Positions 33,992 through 44,835 of a stretch of DNA of 64,000 bases are shown here, piece after piece (position 1 is the stretch's first letter; every line of letters begins with the position of its first letter). The position numbers and the translations under genes were made by a program. The stretch spans positions 57,941 through 121,940 of the forward strand of contig UBXV01000030.1 in NCBI GenBank assembly GCA_900469625.1, written 5' to 3'. The stretch comes from Hyphomicrobiales bacterium. GTDB lineage: Bacteria > Pseudomonadota > Alphaproteobacteria > Rhizobiales > Rhizobiaceae. The notes under the pieces were generated by a model that saw nothing but the letters and a program-made list of their open reading frames with translations, did no database searches and was not told the DNA's origin.

Positions 33992-34909
33992 TCAGCGGCA
34001 ATCGGACGTCTGCTGCCCGGCCCGGCGGGCAAGCCACAGAAGCACGAGAAGCGTCAGTGTCAGCAGGATCATCGACAGCGCCGCGCCGAACGGCCAGTTG
34101 CGGGCGCTCTGGAACTGCGTGCCGATCAGGTTTCCGATCATCAGGGTCTTGCCGCCGCCGAGAATATCGGGCGCCAGATAGGAGCCGATCGAGGGAATGA
34201 AGACGAGAAGGCTTCCGGCAATCAGCCCCGGCCGCATCACCGGCAGCACGATGCGCAGGAACGCGGTGCGGCGGCTGGCATAGAGGTCGTAAGCCGCCTC
34301 CAGCAGACGGAAATCGAAGCGTTCGAAGGCTGAATAGAGGGGCAGGACCATGAAGGGCAGGAAGGAATAGATCAGCCCGAGGCAGACGGCAAAACCGTTG
34401 TAGCTCAGGGGCAAGGGTTCGCTGATGAACCCGAGGTTCATCAGGACCGCATTGATCGGGCCATCGCCGCGCAGGACGAAGAGCAGCGCGATGGTGCGGA
34501 TCAGCAGGTTGACCCAGTACGGAATGGTGATCAGCACCAGCCAGATGTTCTTTTGCCGCTCCGGCCGGGTGGCAATGTAATAGGCGGTCGGCACGCTGAT
34601 GACCAGGCAGAGCAGCGTCGCGATGCCGGCCTGGAAGACGGAGCGCGCAAGCACGACAAGATAGTCCGGCGTAAACGTCAGGCTGTCGTCGAGAAAGTCC
34701 CGTTCGAACAGGATCGACGTATAGGCATCGGTCGTGAACCTCCATTCGACACCGCCATAGGGAGCGGCCTCGAGGAAGGAATAGACGAACATGATCGCCA
34801 TCGGCGCGACCATGAAGACCAGGATGACCGCGATGGCCGGACCGAGCAGGCCGAGATCGGTGAGACGCGGCGAGATGCGGGAGGAAAAGGAGAGTTGCCG
34901 CACGCTCAT
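33992..34909 (-). CDS. polyamine ABC importer permease (PotB/PotH type)
   Basis: The product is 305 residues with six membrane segments. The EAA loop is EAAYDLYASRRTAFLRIVLP then VMRPGLIAGSLLVFI, and IPSIGSYLAPDILGGGKTLM is typical of PotB/PotH. The start overlaps the ATPase stop by ATGA and the gene is followed by the second permease after 13 bp. Confidence 0.9.
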   Translation of the reverse strand: MSVRQLSFSSRISPRLTDLGLLGPAIAVILVFMVAPMAIMFVYSFLEAAPYGGVEWRFTTDAYTSILFERDFLDDSLTFTPDYLVVLARSVFQAGIATLLCLVISVPTAYYIATRPERQKNIWLVLITIPYWVNLLIRTIALLFVLRGDGPINAVLMNLGFISEPLPLSYNGFAVCLGLIYSFLPFMVLPLYSAFERFDFRLLEAAYDLYASRRTAFLRIVLPVMRPGLIAGSLLVFIPSIGSYLAPDILGGGKTLMIGNLIGTQFQSARNWPFGAALSMILLTLTLLVLLWLARRAGQQTSDCR

Positions 34910-36087
34910 GACGACACCACCTTGATCGAGCCGGGTTCGAACCCCACCGAGACGGTGTCGCCGGGCACGAAATCCAGGAGGCCCCGCAATCCGCCGCGTG
35001 GCGCATGGGCAGTCAGCGTCTGGCCGCCGGCGACCAGATGATATTCGACGGCGTTGCCGAGATAGGTCCGGGCAACGACCCGGGCGATCCCGCCCGGTAC
35101 GTCCTGGCCGGCCTCGCGAAGGATCAGCCTCTCCGGCCGAACTGAAAGGGAGACCAACTGGCCGACCGCAAGCGGACGCCCGATTGGCGCCCGGATATCA
35201 GCGAAGCCTTCGACGATCAGGGCCGCCTCGCCGCCGTTTACCGCTGACACCCGTGCATCGAGAAGGTTGGATTCGCCGATGAAGTCGGCGACGAAACGGC
35301 TTTCCGGGTTCTCGTAGATGTCCTCTGGCGTGCCGACCTGTTGCAGGCGCCCCTTGTCGATGACGGCGATCCGGTCGCTCATCGCCAGCGCTTCCTCCTG
35401 GTCGTGGGTGACGAAGATGAAGGTGATGCCGGTTTCGCGCTGCAGCGCCTTCAGTTCGAGCCGCATCTTCTGCCGGAGCTTCAGATCCAGCGCCGATAGC
35501 GGTTCGTCGAGCAACAGCAGTTTCGGCTGCGGCGCCAGCGCCCGGGCAAGCGCGACGCGCTGCCTCTGGCCGCCGGACATGGTGTCCGGTTTGCGGTCCG
35601 CATAATCGCTCATGTGCACGAGCGCCAGCATGCGATCCACCCGGCGCTCGGTTTCGGCGCGGGGCGTTCCGAGCATTTCAAGCCCGAAGGCGATATTGCG
35701 CCGGACGCTCATATGCGGAAACAGCGCATATTGCTGAAAGACGGTGTTGACGGGCCGAGCCTCCGGCGGAAGCCGGCTGACATCCTGGCCGAAGATGGTG
35801 CAAGTCCCTTCGGTCAGGGCTTCAAAGCCGCCGAGAATGCGCAACAGCGTTGTCTTGCCGCAGCCGGATGGGCCGAGCAGCGTGAAGAACTCGTTGGCGT
35901 TTATCGACAGATCGAAGTTCTTCAGCGCCTCGAATGCCCTCGACCCGCCGGCATTGTAGACTTTCGACAGGCCCCGCACTTCGGCGGCGATCATGTCGCG
36001 TGGCGGGACGTGGATGTCTGGTCTTTGCGCTGAACTTCGACCCCGCTCACTGGCGTGCGAAATCGTTCGGCTGGCACTGGTCCGCAT
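34906..36087 (-). CDS. polyamine ABC importer ATPase (PotA/PotG type)
   Basis: The product is 393 residues. Walker A GPSGCGKTT, signature SGGQRQRVALARAL, Walker B LLLLDEPLSALDLKLRQKMR and a C-terminal TOBE domain with VSLSVRPERLIL are all present. I use the ATG at 36087 because GGGGAA lies at good spacing; it adds a 31-residue Arg/Ser-rich N-terminus that most PotA proteins lack. If this leader is not used, the start is ATG 35994, which has a poor ribosome site. It is the first gene of the polyamine/agmatine operon. Confidence 0.87.
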   Translation of the reverse strand: MRTSASRTISHASERGRSSAQRPDIHVPPRDMIAAEVRGLSKVYNAGGSRAFEALKNFDLSINANEFFTLLGPSGCGKTTLLRILGGFEALTEGTCTIFGQDVSRLPPEARPVNTVFQQYALFPHMSVRRNIAFGLEMLGTPRAETERRVDRMLALVHMSDYADRKPDTMSGGQRQRVALARALAPQPKLLLLDEPLSALDLKLRQKMRLELKALQRETGITFIFVTHDQEEALAMSDRIAVIDKGRLQQVGTPEDIYENPESRFVADFIGESNLLDARVSAVNGGEAALIVEGFADIRAPIGRPLAVGQLVSLSVRPERLILREAGQDVPGGIARVVARTYLGNAVEYHLVAGGQTLTAHAPRGGLRGLLDFVPGDTVSVGFEPGSIKVVSS

Positions 36088-36395
36088 TGGCTATTCCCCT
36101 TGTTCGGGAGCTGAAACTTCCCGTCTTTTCAAGGAGTATGGGGACAGCGCGGAGAGGCGTTAAGTCACCCTTAGGGGGTATCGGCCAGTGGCCCGGTGAC
36201 CAGCCGGGCCGTCGCGAGGATGAAGCACCGCGACGGGGCCCGCGCCACCCGCTCACGCATCGTGCCGTTCTCCAGGGGGGCTGCAGCTGTTCACGCTGCG
36301 GTCAGTATGACCGCGCTGTCGTCGACGGCTCGCTCATTTGCGATCAGCGATGTCGCGTGTTTGTAGGATACGGTCGGTGTTGCAAGCGTGCTGCG
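36088..36395. other. intergenic region between potA-like gene and selD
   Basis: No gene is seen. It holds the promoter of the polyamine operon, a G/C-box site at 36163-36182 related to the palindrome at 24372-24391, and two perfect hairpins: GGCCCGG/CCGGGCC (36190-36210, 7-base loop) and GCGGTCA/TGACCGC (36298-36314, 3-base loop). Neither hairpin is followed by a T-run on either strand; they may be selD 3' structures or protein sites. Confidence 0.6.
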
Positions 36396-37451
36396 CTATG
36401 CGACGGACAACTGCGCCGCTCCGGCCACTGCCTCCCCGATCACGGCCGCGTCGAAGCCATGCTTGCGGAAGACCTCGAGCACATCCGATACCGACGATCC
36501 GGCGCAGGTGATGAGCAGGCCCCCGCTTGTCTGCGGGTCGCACAGCAGCGCCTTGTCGATCGGCTCGATCTCTCGCAAAAAGGCGACGTCGTGTCCGTAG
36601 CTCGCCCAGTTGCGGCCAGACGCGCCGGTGACGAACCCGGCGCCGGCCAATTCGCGCACACCCTCGAGCAGGGGAACAGCTGACCAGTTGATCCGCAACT
36701 GACAACCGGACCCCCGCGCGATCTCGAGCGCGTGGCCGGCAAGGCCAAATCCCGTCACGTCGGTCATGGCGTGCACCCCGGCAAGTCGCGCCAGGTCAGG
36801 TCCAGGTGTGTTGAGACGAGTGGTACTGCCGAGCATGCGGGCATAGCCGGCATCATCGAGTGCGCCCTTCTTCAGGGCGGCGGAAAAAATGCCGACGCCG
36901 AGCGGCTTGCCGAGGATCAGCACGTCGCCCGGCTCTGCGGCGCTGTTTCGCTTGAGGTGGGCCGGATCGACCAGGCCTATCGCGACGAGACCGTAGATCG
37001 GCTCGACCGAATCGATCGTGTGTCCGCCGGCCACAGCGATGCCGGCAGCGCGACAGGCCGCCGCCCCGCCATCGAGAATGGCGCCGATCGTCGCCGTCGA
37101 AAGCGTATTGACCGGCATGCCGACAAGCGCCAGCGCAAAGATCGGCGTCCCGCCCATGGCATAGACGTCGCTGATGGCGTTGGTCGCCGCGATCCGGCCG
37201 AAGTCATGGGGGTCATCGACAATAGGCATGAAGAAATCGGTGGTCGCGACCACCGCCTGATGATCGTTAAGGCGATAGACGGCCGCATCGTCGGACGTCT
37301 CGATGCCGACAAGCAGTTCCGGCGGCACCGGCAACACCGCACGTCCGCGCAGGATCTCCTGCAGGACGCCGGGGGCGATCTTGCAACCGCAACCTCCACC
37401 GTGAGCAAGCGAGGTGAGACGTGGTTCGACGGAAGCGGAAAGGCTGCTCAC
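36396..37451 (-). CDS. selD: selenide, water dikinase
   Basis: The product is 351 residues, normal for SelD. The N-terminal Gly/Cys loop GGGCGCK contains Cys21 at the site that is Cys or Sec in the family, with Lys24. The AIRS-like ATP-binding pattern follows (DDAAVYRLNDHQAVVATTDF, TNAISDVYAMGG, GGHTIDSVEPIYG, TDVTGFGLAGHALEI). It makes selenophosphate from selenide and ATP for SelA. The gene is divergent from fdoG with 176 bp between the starts, so the whole selenium pathway is held in one locus. Confidence 0.96.
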   Translation of the reverse strand: MSSLSASVEPRLTSLAHGGGCGCKIAPGVLQEILRGRAVLPVPPELLVGIETSDDAAVYRLNDHQAVVATTDFFMPIVDDPHDFGRIAATNAISDVYAMGGTPIFALALVGMPVNTLSTATIGAILDGGAAACRAAGIAVAGGHTIDSVEPIYGLVAIGLVDPAHLKRNSAAEPGDVLILGKPLGVGIFSAALKKGALDDAGYARMLGSTTRLNTPGPDLARLAGVHAMTDVTGFGLAGHALEIARGSGCQLRINWSAVPLLEGVRELAGAGFVTGASGRNWASYGHDVAFLREIEPIDKALLCDPQTSGGLLITCAGSSVSDVLEVFRKHGFDAAVIGEAVAGAAQLSVA

Positions 37452-37562
37452 GGCTCAAATCTCCTTGTGAACGGCATGCCGGCCGGCACTGTCGCCAGCG
37501 ATCATGCCCGAGCGTTGCAACCAAGGCCATGCCTCTTGCGGCAAAAGCCGTTCAATTCGACC

Positions 37563-37591
37563 TTGACACATGCGGCGCCAGGCTTGACCAT
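37563..37591 (+). promoter_or_regulatory. fdoG: possible fdoG promoter
   Basis: A perfect TTGACA (37563-37568) lies 60 bp before the fdoG ATG. With a 17-base spacer the -10 would be GACCAT, a weak match, so an activator or another sigma factor may be needed. Confidence 0.25.
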
Positions 37592-37627
37592 CTGCTCAAG
37601 ACCGATACGCATGGAAGAGGACGTCCA

Positions 37628-40600
37628 ATGAACATCGATCTTTCCCGCCGCAGCTTTCTGAAGCTCGCCGGCGCCGGCGCTGCGGCAACGACCATCGGAG
37701 CCCTGGGCTTCGGAGCGGCCGAAGCAGCGACCGCGGCCCATGTGCGCGCCTTCAAGCTGACAAGCATGACCGAGACCCGCAACGTCTGCACCTACTGTTC
37801 GGTGGCCTGCGGTATCCTGATGTACTCCAAGGGTGATCTTGCGGCCGGAGAAAAGGCGGAGCTCATCCACATCGAGGGCGATGCCGACCATCCGACCAAC
37901 CGCGGGACGCTCTGTCCCAAGGGCGCGGCGCTCAAGGACTTCGTGAAGTCCGAGACCCGCGCCACCAAGCCGCGCCACCGCGCACCCGGCGCCGACACCT
38001 GGCAGGACATCTCCTGGGAGGATGCCTTCGACAAGATCGCCCGCGCGATCAAGGACGACCGCGACCAGAACTTCATCGAGAAGAACGCGGCCGGCGTCAC
38101 CGTCAACCGCTGGCTGACGATGGGTTTCCTTGCAGCCTCGGGCGGAACCAACGAGACGGGATGGCTGACCTACAAGGCCGTCCGATCCCTAGGCGTTCTC
38201 GGCTTCGATAACCAGGCACGCGTCTGACACGGCCCCACGGTAGCCAGTTTGGCTCCAACATTTGGCCGCGGCGCAATGACGAACGCCTGGACCGACATCA
38301 AGAACACCGACCTTGTCATCGTCATGGGTGGCAACGCGGCGGAGGCCCATCCCTGCGGCTTCAAATGGGTAACGGAAGCCAAGCACCATCGCGGCGCCCG
38401 GCTGATCGTCGTTGACCCGCGCTTCAATCGCACCGCTTCGGTTGCCGACGTCTATGCCCCGATCCGTCCCGGCTCCGACATCGCCTTCCTGATGGGCGTG
38501 ATCCGCTACTGCATCGAAAACGACAAGGTGCAGTGGGACTATGTGAAGAACTACACCAACGCCACCTATCTGGTGAACGACGCGTTCGGCTGGGCCGAAG
38601 GTCTGTTCACGGGCTACGACGAGGCGAAGCGCGACTACGACCGCACGAGCTGGGAGTACCAGATGAACGAGGACGGGACGGTGAAGACCGACCCGACGCT
38701 GACAGATCCTCGCTGCGTCTGGAACCTTTTGAAGGAGCAGGTCGCGACCTATACGCCGGAGTTCGTCGAAAACCTCTGCGGCACACCGAGAGAACGCTAC
38801 CTGAAGATCTGCGAGATGATCGGCGCGACCTCGGCGCGCGACAAGGTCATGACCTCGCTCTATGCGCTCGGCTGGACCCAGCATTCCAAGGGTGCCCAGA
38901 ACATTCGCGGCATGGCGATGCTCCAGCTCATCCTCGGCAATGTCGGCCTTCCGGGCGGCGGCGTGAATGCATTGCGCGGCCACGCCAACATCCAGGGACT
39001 GACCGATATCGGCCTGCTCTCGCACACGCTGCCCGGCTACATGAACCTGCCGACCGAGAAGGAAATCGACTACACCACCTACATGTCGACACGCGGCAAC
39101 AAGCCGCTGATCCCCGACCAGACCAGCTACTGGCAGAACACCCCGAAATTCATGGTGAGCTTCCTGAAGGCGATGTGGGGCGATGCTGCGACACGCGAAA
39201 ACGACTGGGGCTTCGACTGGCTGCCGAAGCTGGACGTTGCCTATTACGATATCCTGCGCATGTTCGACATGATGAGCCGTGGCGAGGTGAACCTCTATTT
39301 CTGCCAGGGCTTCAACCCGCTTCTGTCCTTCCCCAACAGGGCGAAGCTGACGCAGGCCCTGTCGAAGCTGAAGCTTCTCGTCACCATCGACCCGCTGCAG
39401 ACGGAAACAGGTCACTTCTGGGAAGACCACGGCATCTACAATGAGGTCGAACCTTCGAAAATCATGACCGAGGTGCTGGAACTGCCTTCGACCTGCTTTG
39501 CCGAGGACGAGGGCGCCACGGTCAATTCCGGCCGCTGGCTGCAATGGCACTGGCCGGGCGCGACGCCGCCGGGCGACGCCAAACACGACACCTGGATCAT
39601 GGCCAACATCTTCCTGCGCGTGCGCGAGCTTTACCGCAAGGAAGGTGGCGTCTGCCCCGAGCCGATCCTCAACCTGGCCTGGGACTATGAGGATCCCTAC
39701 GAGCCGGAGGCCGCGGAACTGGCCAAGGAGATGAACGGGCGCGCACTGCAGACGCTCTACGACCCGAAGGATCCGGCAAAGGTGCTGGTCGAAGCCGGCA
39801 AGCTGCTTCCGAATTTCGGCGTGATGCGCGATGACGGCTCTACCATGTCCGGCTGCTGGATCTATGCCGGCTCCTGGACGGAGGAGGGCAACATGATGGC
39901 CCGGCGCGACAACAGCGATCCGGGCGACATCGGCACCTTCCTCAACTGGACCTTCGCCTGGCCGGCAAACCGCCGCATCCTCTACAACCGGGCGTCCTGC
40001 GACCTCCAGGGCAAGCCGTGGGACGAGGCGCGCAAGCTGATCGAATGGAACGGCGAGCGCTGGCAGGGCTTCGATGTCCCCGATATCGCGGTAACGGCAA
40101 AACCTGAAACGGTGATGCCGTTCATCATGACGGCGGAGGGTACGGCACGACTGTTTTCGCGCAAGCTTTTGCGCGACGGCCCGTTCCCGACGCACATGGA
40201 GCCGTTCGAAAGCCCGGTCGAAAACCCGTTCAACGCGAAGCTGCGCGGCAATCCGGTCGCCCGCATCTTCCCCGACGACCTGGCGCAACTGGGCACCAGC
40301 GCAGACTACCCCTTCGTCGGAACGTCCTACCGCCTGACCGAACACTTCCACTACTGGACCAAGCACAACCGCGTGAACGCCGTGCTGCAGCCGGAATTCT
40401 TCGTCGAGATCAGCGAGGAACTGGCAGCGGAACGGGGCATAACGAAAGGCGGGCGCGTGCGGGTGTGGAGCGCACGCGGCGAGATCTGGGCCAAGGCCGT
40501 GGTGACGAAGCGCATACGTCCGCTGATCTGCAACGGCAAGCCGGTGCATGTGGTCGGCATCCCCCTGCACTGGGGCTTCATGGGGGCTGCGCGCAAGGGC

Positions 40601-40714
40601 TTCGGCCCCAACAGCCTCACGCCCTTCGTCGGCGACGCCAATATCGACACGCCGGAGTTCAAGGCCTTCCTGGTCAACATCGAACCGGCGGCGGAAGAAG
40701 GAGCCTCGGCATGA
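37628..40714 (+). CDS. fdoG: formate dehydrogenase alpha subunit, selenocysteine-containing (one in-frame UGA)
   Basis: Reading through TGA at 38225-38227 gives a 1028-residue protein, the size of FdnG/FdoG. The Tat leader [12 protein letters not shown] is followed by the [4Fe-4S] ligands Cys54, Cys57, Cys61 and Cys96. Codon 200 sits in [18 protein letters not shown], exactly the selenocysteine position of E. coli FdnG ([16 protein letters not shown]). The remainder holds the molybdopterin-binding domains ([34 protein letters not shown]) and the C-terminal [20 protein letters not shown] domain. It oxidises periplasmic formate. AGAGGA precedes the ATG. It is coupled to fdoH by an ATGA overlap. 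Confidence 0.96.
38225..38268 (+). promoter_or_regulatory. selenocysteine codon and SECIS-like hairpin in fdoG
   Basis: TGA (38225-38227) is followed by nested stems in the coding sequence: CGGCC (38230-38234) with GGCCG (38264-38268), and AGCCA (38242-38246) with TGGCT (38250-38254) around a GTT apical loop that starts 20 bases past the UGA. Spacing and shape suit a bacterial SECIS element read by SelB, whose gene is in the same locus. Confidence 0.75.
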
Positions 40715-41700
40715 CGAGCGAACGCGCACCCGAGCCGGTCACGGCGGCGGCCAACCCGCCGCTGCAGCCGCTGGCGTCGAACCTCCTGCCGAGCGACGTC
40801 ATCAGGGTTTCGGCAACGAGCGATGTGCCGGCACCCGAGCGGCACCTGACCGAAGTCGCCAAGCTGATCGACGTTTCGAAATGCATCGGCTGCAAGGCCT
40901 GCCAGTCCGCCTGCATCGAGTGGAACGACACCCATCCCGACATCGAGGAGAATGTCGGGGTCTACGAGAACCCGCACGACCTGACGCCGGATATGTTCAC
41001 GCTTATGCGGTTCACGGAATACGAGAACCCCGTCACCAACGAGTTCGAATGGCTGATCCGCAAAGATGGTTGCATGCACTGCGCCGATCCCGGCTGCCTC
41101 AAGGCTTGCCCGGCTCCGGGCGCCATCGTTCAATATTCCAACGGCATCGTCGATTTCATCTCCGACAACTGCATCGGCTGCGGCTACTGCATCGCCGGCT
41201 GTCCCTTCAACATTCCACGCGTTTCAAAGACCGCGCATGTGTCGAAGAAATGCACGCTCTGCTCGGACCGGGTGGCGGTCGGCCAGGGGCCGGCCTGCGC
41301 CAAGGCCTGCCCCACCAAGGCGATCTCCTTCGGCACGAAAGAGGCGATGGTCGAGCTTGCCAGCGAGCGGGTCGAGGACCTGAAATCGCGCGGCTACGAC
41401 CATGCCGGCCTTTACGACCCGCAGGGCGTCGGCGGAACACATGTCATGTATGTGCTGCACCATGCCGATCAGCCCTCGCTCTATGCAGGGCTGCCGGACG
41501 ACCCGCAGATCTCACCGGTCGTGCGCGGTTGGAAGGGGCCGGCGAAAACCGTGGGCCTCGCCGTTGCCGGCCTTGCGGCCGCCGGCGCGGTCCTGCACGG
41601 CATTTTCGCGCGCCCCAACGAGGTGACCGCCCATGAAGAGGGAGAGGCGGAAGATCTCGTCGAGGATCACGACCAAAGACATGGCGACAGGGAGGCGTGA
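40711..41700 (+). CDS. fdoH: formate dehydrogenase beta subunit (four Fe-S clusters)
   Basis: The product is 329 residues. Four ferredoxin-like Cys groups are present: [54 protein letters not shown] and [21 protein letters not shown] hydrophobic segment near the C-terminus ([19 protein letters not shown]) anchors it to the membrane, as in FdnH/FdoH. It passes electrons from FdoG to the cytochrome subunit. The tail is very acidic. The start overlaps fdoG (ATGA) and the stop overlaps fdoI by one base. Confidence 0.95.
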   Translation: MTSERAPEPVTAAANPPLQPLASNLLPSDVIRVSATSDVPAPERHLTEVAKLIDVSKCIGCKACQSACIEWNDTHPDIEENVGVYENPHDLTPDMFTLMRFTEYENPVTNEFEWLIRKDGCMHCADPGCLKACPAPGAIVQYSNGIVDFISDNCIGCGYCIAGCPFNIPRVSKTAHVSKKCTLCSDRVAVGQGPACAKACPTKAISFGTKEAMVELASERVEDLKSRGYDHAGLYDPQGVGGTHVMYVLHHADQPSLYAGLPDDPQISPVVRGWKGPAKTVGLAVAGLAAAGAVLHGIFARPNEVTAHEEGEAEDLVEDHDQRHGDREA

Positions 41701-42389
41701 TGACTGAAGAACGCGTCTATTCCGCGCCCGGCGACAAGATCGAGACGAAGCACCCGGTCACCGTCAATCGATACCGCGGCTACACACGGCTGAACCATTG
41801 GGTCACGGCCGCGTGCATGATCGTGCTTCTGATTTCCGGACTCTCCCTCTTTCACCCCTCGCTGTTCTTTCTGACGGACATCTTCGGCGGCGGCCAGACG
41901 ACAAGGTGGCTGCACCCGATCGTCGGGCTGGTGCTGGTGGCGAGCTTCCTTCTGCTGTTTGCGCAGATGTGGAAGCTCAACCTGCCCCGACGCGAGGACG
42001 TGGAGTGGAGCCGCAAGATCGGCGACCTTCTTCAGGGCAACGAGGAAAACCTGCCCGAACTCGGCAAGTACAATGCCGGCCAGAAAGTGGTTTTCTGGGG
42101 CATGTCAGGGCTGATCGTGGTGTTGGTAACGACTGGCGTCATGATCTGGGAGCAATACTTCCCCCACCTCGTCTCCATTCCCGCTCGCCGCATCGCGGTT
42201 GCCGTGCATTCGCTCGCGGCGATTTTCACGATCCTGATCTTCATTGTCCATGTCTATGCCGCGATCTGGACGCGCGGCACGATCCGGGCAATGACCCGCG
42301 GCACCGTCACCGGCGGGTGGGCCTTCCGCCACCATCGCAAATGGCTGCGCGAACTGGCTGGACGGCAGCGCTCTGACCCGTCAAAATGA
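41700..42389 (+). CDS. fdoI: formate dehydrogenase gamma subunit, cytochrome b556
   Basis: The product is 229 residues with four membrane spans. Haem-ligand candidates are His in RLNHWVTA, His in RWLHPIVG, His in AVHSLAAI and His in FIVHVYAAIW, matching FdnI/FdoI. It hands electrons to the quinone pool. ATG 41700 is chosen over a GTG at 41697 because it follows GGGAGG closely and makes a TGATG overlap with fdoH. A 161-bp gap with no clear terminator separates it from fdhE. Confidence 0.95.
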   Translation: MTEERVYSAPGDKIETKHPVTVNRYRGYTRLNHWVTAACMIVLLISGLSLFHPSLFFLTDIFGGGQTTRWLHPIVGLVLVASFLLLFAQMWKLNLPRREDVEWSRKIGDLLQGNEENLPELGKYNAGQKVVFWGMSGLIVVLVTTGVMIWEQYFPHLVSIPARRIAVAVHSLAAIFTILIFIVHVYAAIWTRGTIRAMTRGTVTGGWAFRHHRKWLRELAGRQRSDPSK

Positions 42390-42550
42390 TCATGTTGGGC
42401 GTTCGCGCAAACCCATGACGCGCCATCCCTTCGGACGCGCAGAGTTGGCGTGGAAATTTGAATTGCTGCCGTTTCATCCCTCGATCGGCGACGGTTGAGA
42501 GAAAGCTGCAAGAGCATGACCCGGCTTGTCGCCGGATTGACGGAGATGCG

Positions 42551-43459
42551 ATGGCAGAAGACATACATCCCGATCCCTCCCTCATCGGCGGCGTCCCCAC
42601 TCCGCCCATCGCCTTCCTGCCCGAACCGATCAAGCTGTTCCAGACGCGCGCCCGTCGCTTCGCGTTCCTGGCTGAAAGCAATGCGCTTGCGCCTTACCTG
42701 ACTTTTCTCGCGGCGCTCTCCAAACTCCAGGCTCGGCTTGCCGCTACCCTTCCACCCGTTGCGGCGCCGGCCCCGATGCCCATCGCAAGGGCGCGCGCGG
42801 CTATGCCGCCGATCGACCGCGCCGCACACGCAGGCGACCCTGAACTTGGCGCGACGCTCGCCGCTCTGCTCGAAGGTGCTGTCGAAATCGTGATGCCGGA
42901 ACCCGCGCGGCTTGCGCTCGATGCGGTACGCGCGGCCAGCGACGACGACCGGCAGTGGCTGCTCTCCAATATCCTTTCGGATCAGATCCCGGACGACAGC
43001 GCCGCCCCTCATCTCTTCGTTGCGGCAGCGGTGCAGGTGCACATGGCACGGCTCGCAGCCATGCTCGATGCGCAGACGCTCGTACCGGTCGGCTTTGGCC
43101 TCTGCCCCGCATGCGGCGGTCGGCCGGCCACCTCATCGGTGATGGGCGCGCAGGGCATCGAGAACATCCGCTACGCGGCCTGTGCCTGCTGCGGCACGCA
43201 ATGGAACGAGGTCAGGGTGAAGTGCCTGTGTTGCGGCTCGACCAAGGGCGTCAGCTATCGTTCGGTCGAGACGACGGAAGCCACGGTGAAGGCCGAGGCG
43301 TGCCGGGAATGCCACGCCTGGGTGAAGATCTTCTACCAGGTGAAGAACCCCAGCCTCGACCCGATCGCCGACGACGTCGGAAGCCTCGGCCTCGATATCC
43401 TGATGAAGGAAACCGAGTTCCGCCGCGGCGGTTTCAACCCCTATCTTACGGGCTATTGA
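42551..43459 (+). CDS. fdhE: formate dehydrogenase accessory protein FdhE
   Basis: The product is 302 residues. The C-terminal half carries the FdhE rubredoxin-like metal sites: [27 protein letters not shown] and ACRECHAWV. FdhE binds Tat-dependent formate dehydrogenase apoprotein during assembly. The ATG at 42551 is preferred over an upstream in-frame start at 42458 because the family normally begins near here. The stop overlaps the selA start by one base (TGATG). Confidence 0.93.
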   Translation: MAEDIHPDPSLIGGVPTPPIAFLPEPIKLFQTRARRFAFLAESNALAPYLTFLAALSKLQARLAATLPPVAAPAPMPIARARAAMPPIDRAAHAGDPELGATLAALLEGAVEIVMPEPARLALDAVRAASDDDRQWLLSNILSDQIPDDSAAPHLFVAAAVQVHMARLAAMLDAQTLVPVGFGLCPACGGRPATSSVMGAQGIENIRYAACACCGTQWNEVRVKCLCCGSTKGVSYRSVETTEATVKAEACRECHAWVKIFYQVKNPSLDPIADDVGSLGLDILMKETEFRRGGFNPYLTGY

Positions 43460-44835
43460 TGCCGGATTTTCGTGTGCTTCCCTCGGTAGACCAGATGCTG
43501 ACCTCGCCTGAGGGCCTGGCGCTGATCGAAGACCATGGCCGCCTCGCCGTCGTCACCGCCGTGCGCGCCGGGCTTGAGATCGCCCGCGAGAAAATCCGCT
43601 CCGGAGAGGATGGTGCCGCACTCGCAGCCGAACTGCCGCAGCGCCTATCGGACGCGCTTGCGGCCGCCGCCCGCACAGCCCTGCGGCCACTCCTGAACCT
43701 GACGGGCACGGTTTTGCACACCAATCTCGGCCGCGCCATTCTGGCCGAGGAGGCGGTGCGCGCCGCCGCCGCCGCCATGGCCCACCCACTGGCACTGGAG
43801 TTCGATCTTGACGGCGGCGGGCGCGGCCAGCGCGACGATCACCTGCGCGGATTGCTGTGCGAGCTGACCGGCGCCGAAGATGCCACCATCGTCAACAACA
43901 ATGCCGCCGCCGTGCTGATCGCGCTCAACACGCTTGCCGACGGCCGCGAGGCCATCGTTTCGCGCGGTGAACTGATCGAAATCGGCGGCGCCTTCCGCAT
44001 GCCCGACATCATGGCCCGCGCCGGCGCGAAGCTGGTGGAGATCGGCACCACCAACCGCACTCACCCGCGCGACTACGAGGGCGCGATCGGGCCGCAGACC
44101 GGCGTCATCCTCAAGGTCCACACTTCCAACTACCGCATCGAAGGTTTTACCGCCGAGGTGCCGGCGCCAAGGCTGGCGGAGATTGCCCGCACGGCCGGCG
44201 TGCCGCTTCTGAACGACCTCGGCTCGGGCTCGCTGGTCGATCTCTCGACCTTCGGCCTCAGACGCGAACCGACGGTGGCGGAGGCGGTCGCCGAGGGCGC
44301 GGATCTCGTGACGTTTTCGGGAGACAAGTTGCTCGGTGGGCCGCAGGCAGGCTTCGTCGTCGGTCGCCGCGACCTGATTGCCGCCATCAACCGCAATCCG
44401 CTGAAGCGCGCCATTCGCCTCGACAAGATCCGCATCGCCGCGCTGGAGGCGACGCTGAAACTCTATCGCGATCCTGACCGGCTGAAGGAACGACTGCCGA
44501 CGCTGCGTTTCCTCACCAGATCGGAAGCCGAAATCGCCACCCAGGCAGCCCGTCTCGCTCCGACAATCGATGCGATGCTCAAGCCGCATGGCTATTCGGC
44601 TTCGTCCTGCGCCTGTCGCAGCCAGGTCGGCTCCGGCGCCTTGCCGGTCGACACAATCCCGAGCGCCGGCCTTCGATTGACCGGCGCCGGGGGCGACGCC
44701 CCGGAACGGCTTTCAGCTGCGCTGCGCGCCCTGCCCGTGCCGGTCGTCGGACATATCCGCGACGGCGCGCTGATCCTCGACCTGCGCTGCCTGGAGAGCG
44801 ATGCGGCACTGATCGAGGCCCTGGCGGCGCTATGA
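43459..44835 (+). CDS. selA: L-seryl-tRNA(Sec) selenium transferase
   Basis: The product is 458 residues. It has [55 protein letters not shown] and the PLP lysine Lys290 in [13 protein letters not shown], all highly conserved in SelA. It converts seryl-tRNA(Sec) to selenocysteyl-tRNA(Sec) using selenophosphate. ATGA overlap with selB shows coupled translation. Confidence 0.96.
   Translation: MPDFRVLPSVDQMLTSPEGLALIEDHGRLAVVTAVRAGLEIAREKIRSGEDGAALAAELPQRLSDALAAAARTALRPLLNLTGTVLHTNLGRAILAEEAVRAAAAAMAHPLALEFDLDGGGRGQRDDHLRGLLCELTGAEDATIVNNNAAAVLIALNTLADGREAIVSRGELIEIGGAFRMPDIMARAGAKLVEIGTTNRTHPRDYEGAIGPQTGVILKVHTSNYRIEGFTAEVPAPRLAEIARTAGVPLLNDLGSGSLVDLSTFGLRREPTVAEAVAEGADLVTFSGDKLLGGPQAGFVVGRRDLIAAINRNPLKRAIRLDKIRIAALEATLKLYRDPDRLKERLPTLRFLTRSEAEIATQAARLAPTIDAMLKPHGYSASSCACRSQVGSGALPVDTIPSAGLRLTGAGGDAPERLSAALRALPVPVVGHIRDGALILDLRCLESDAALIEALAAL

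Noticed and set aside
37421..38227. Apparent short gene ending at TGA 38227, followed by a second gene
   Set aside because: The two parts are one formate dehydrogenase gene. The TGA aligns with the known selenocysteine position, and the frame continues without shift.
38189..40729. 846-residue open frame on the minus strand
   Set aside because: It is antisense to fdoG, has no family resemblance and arises from high GC codon use.
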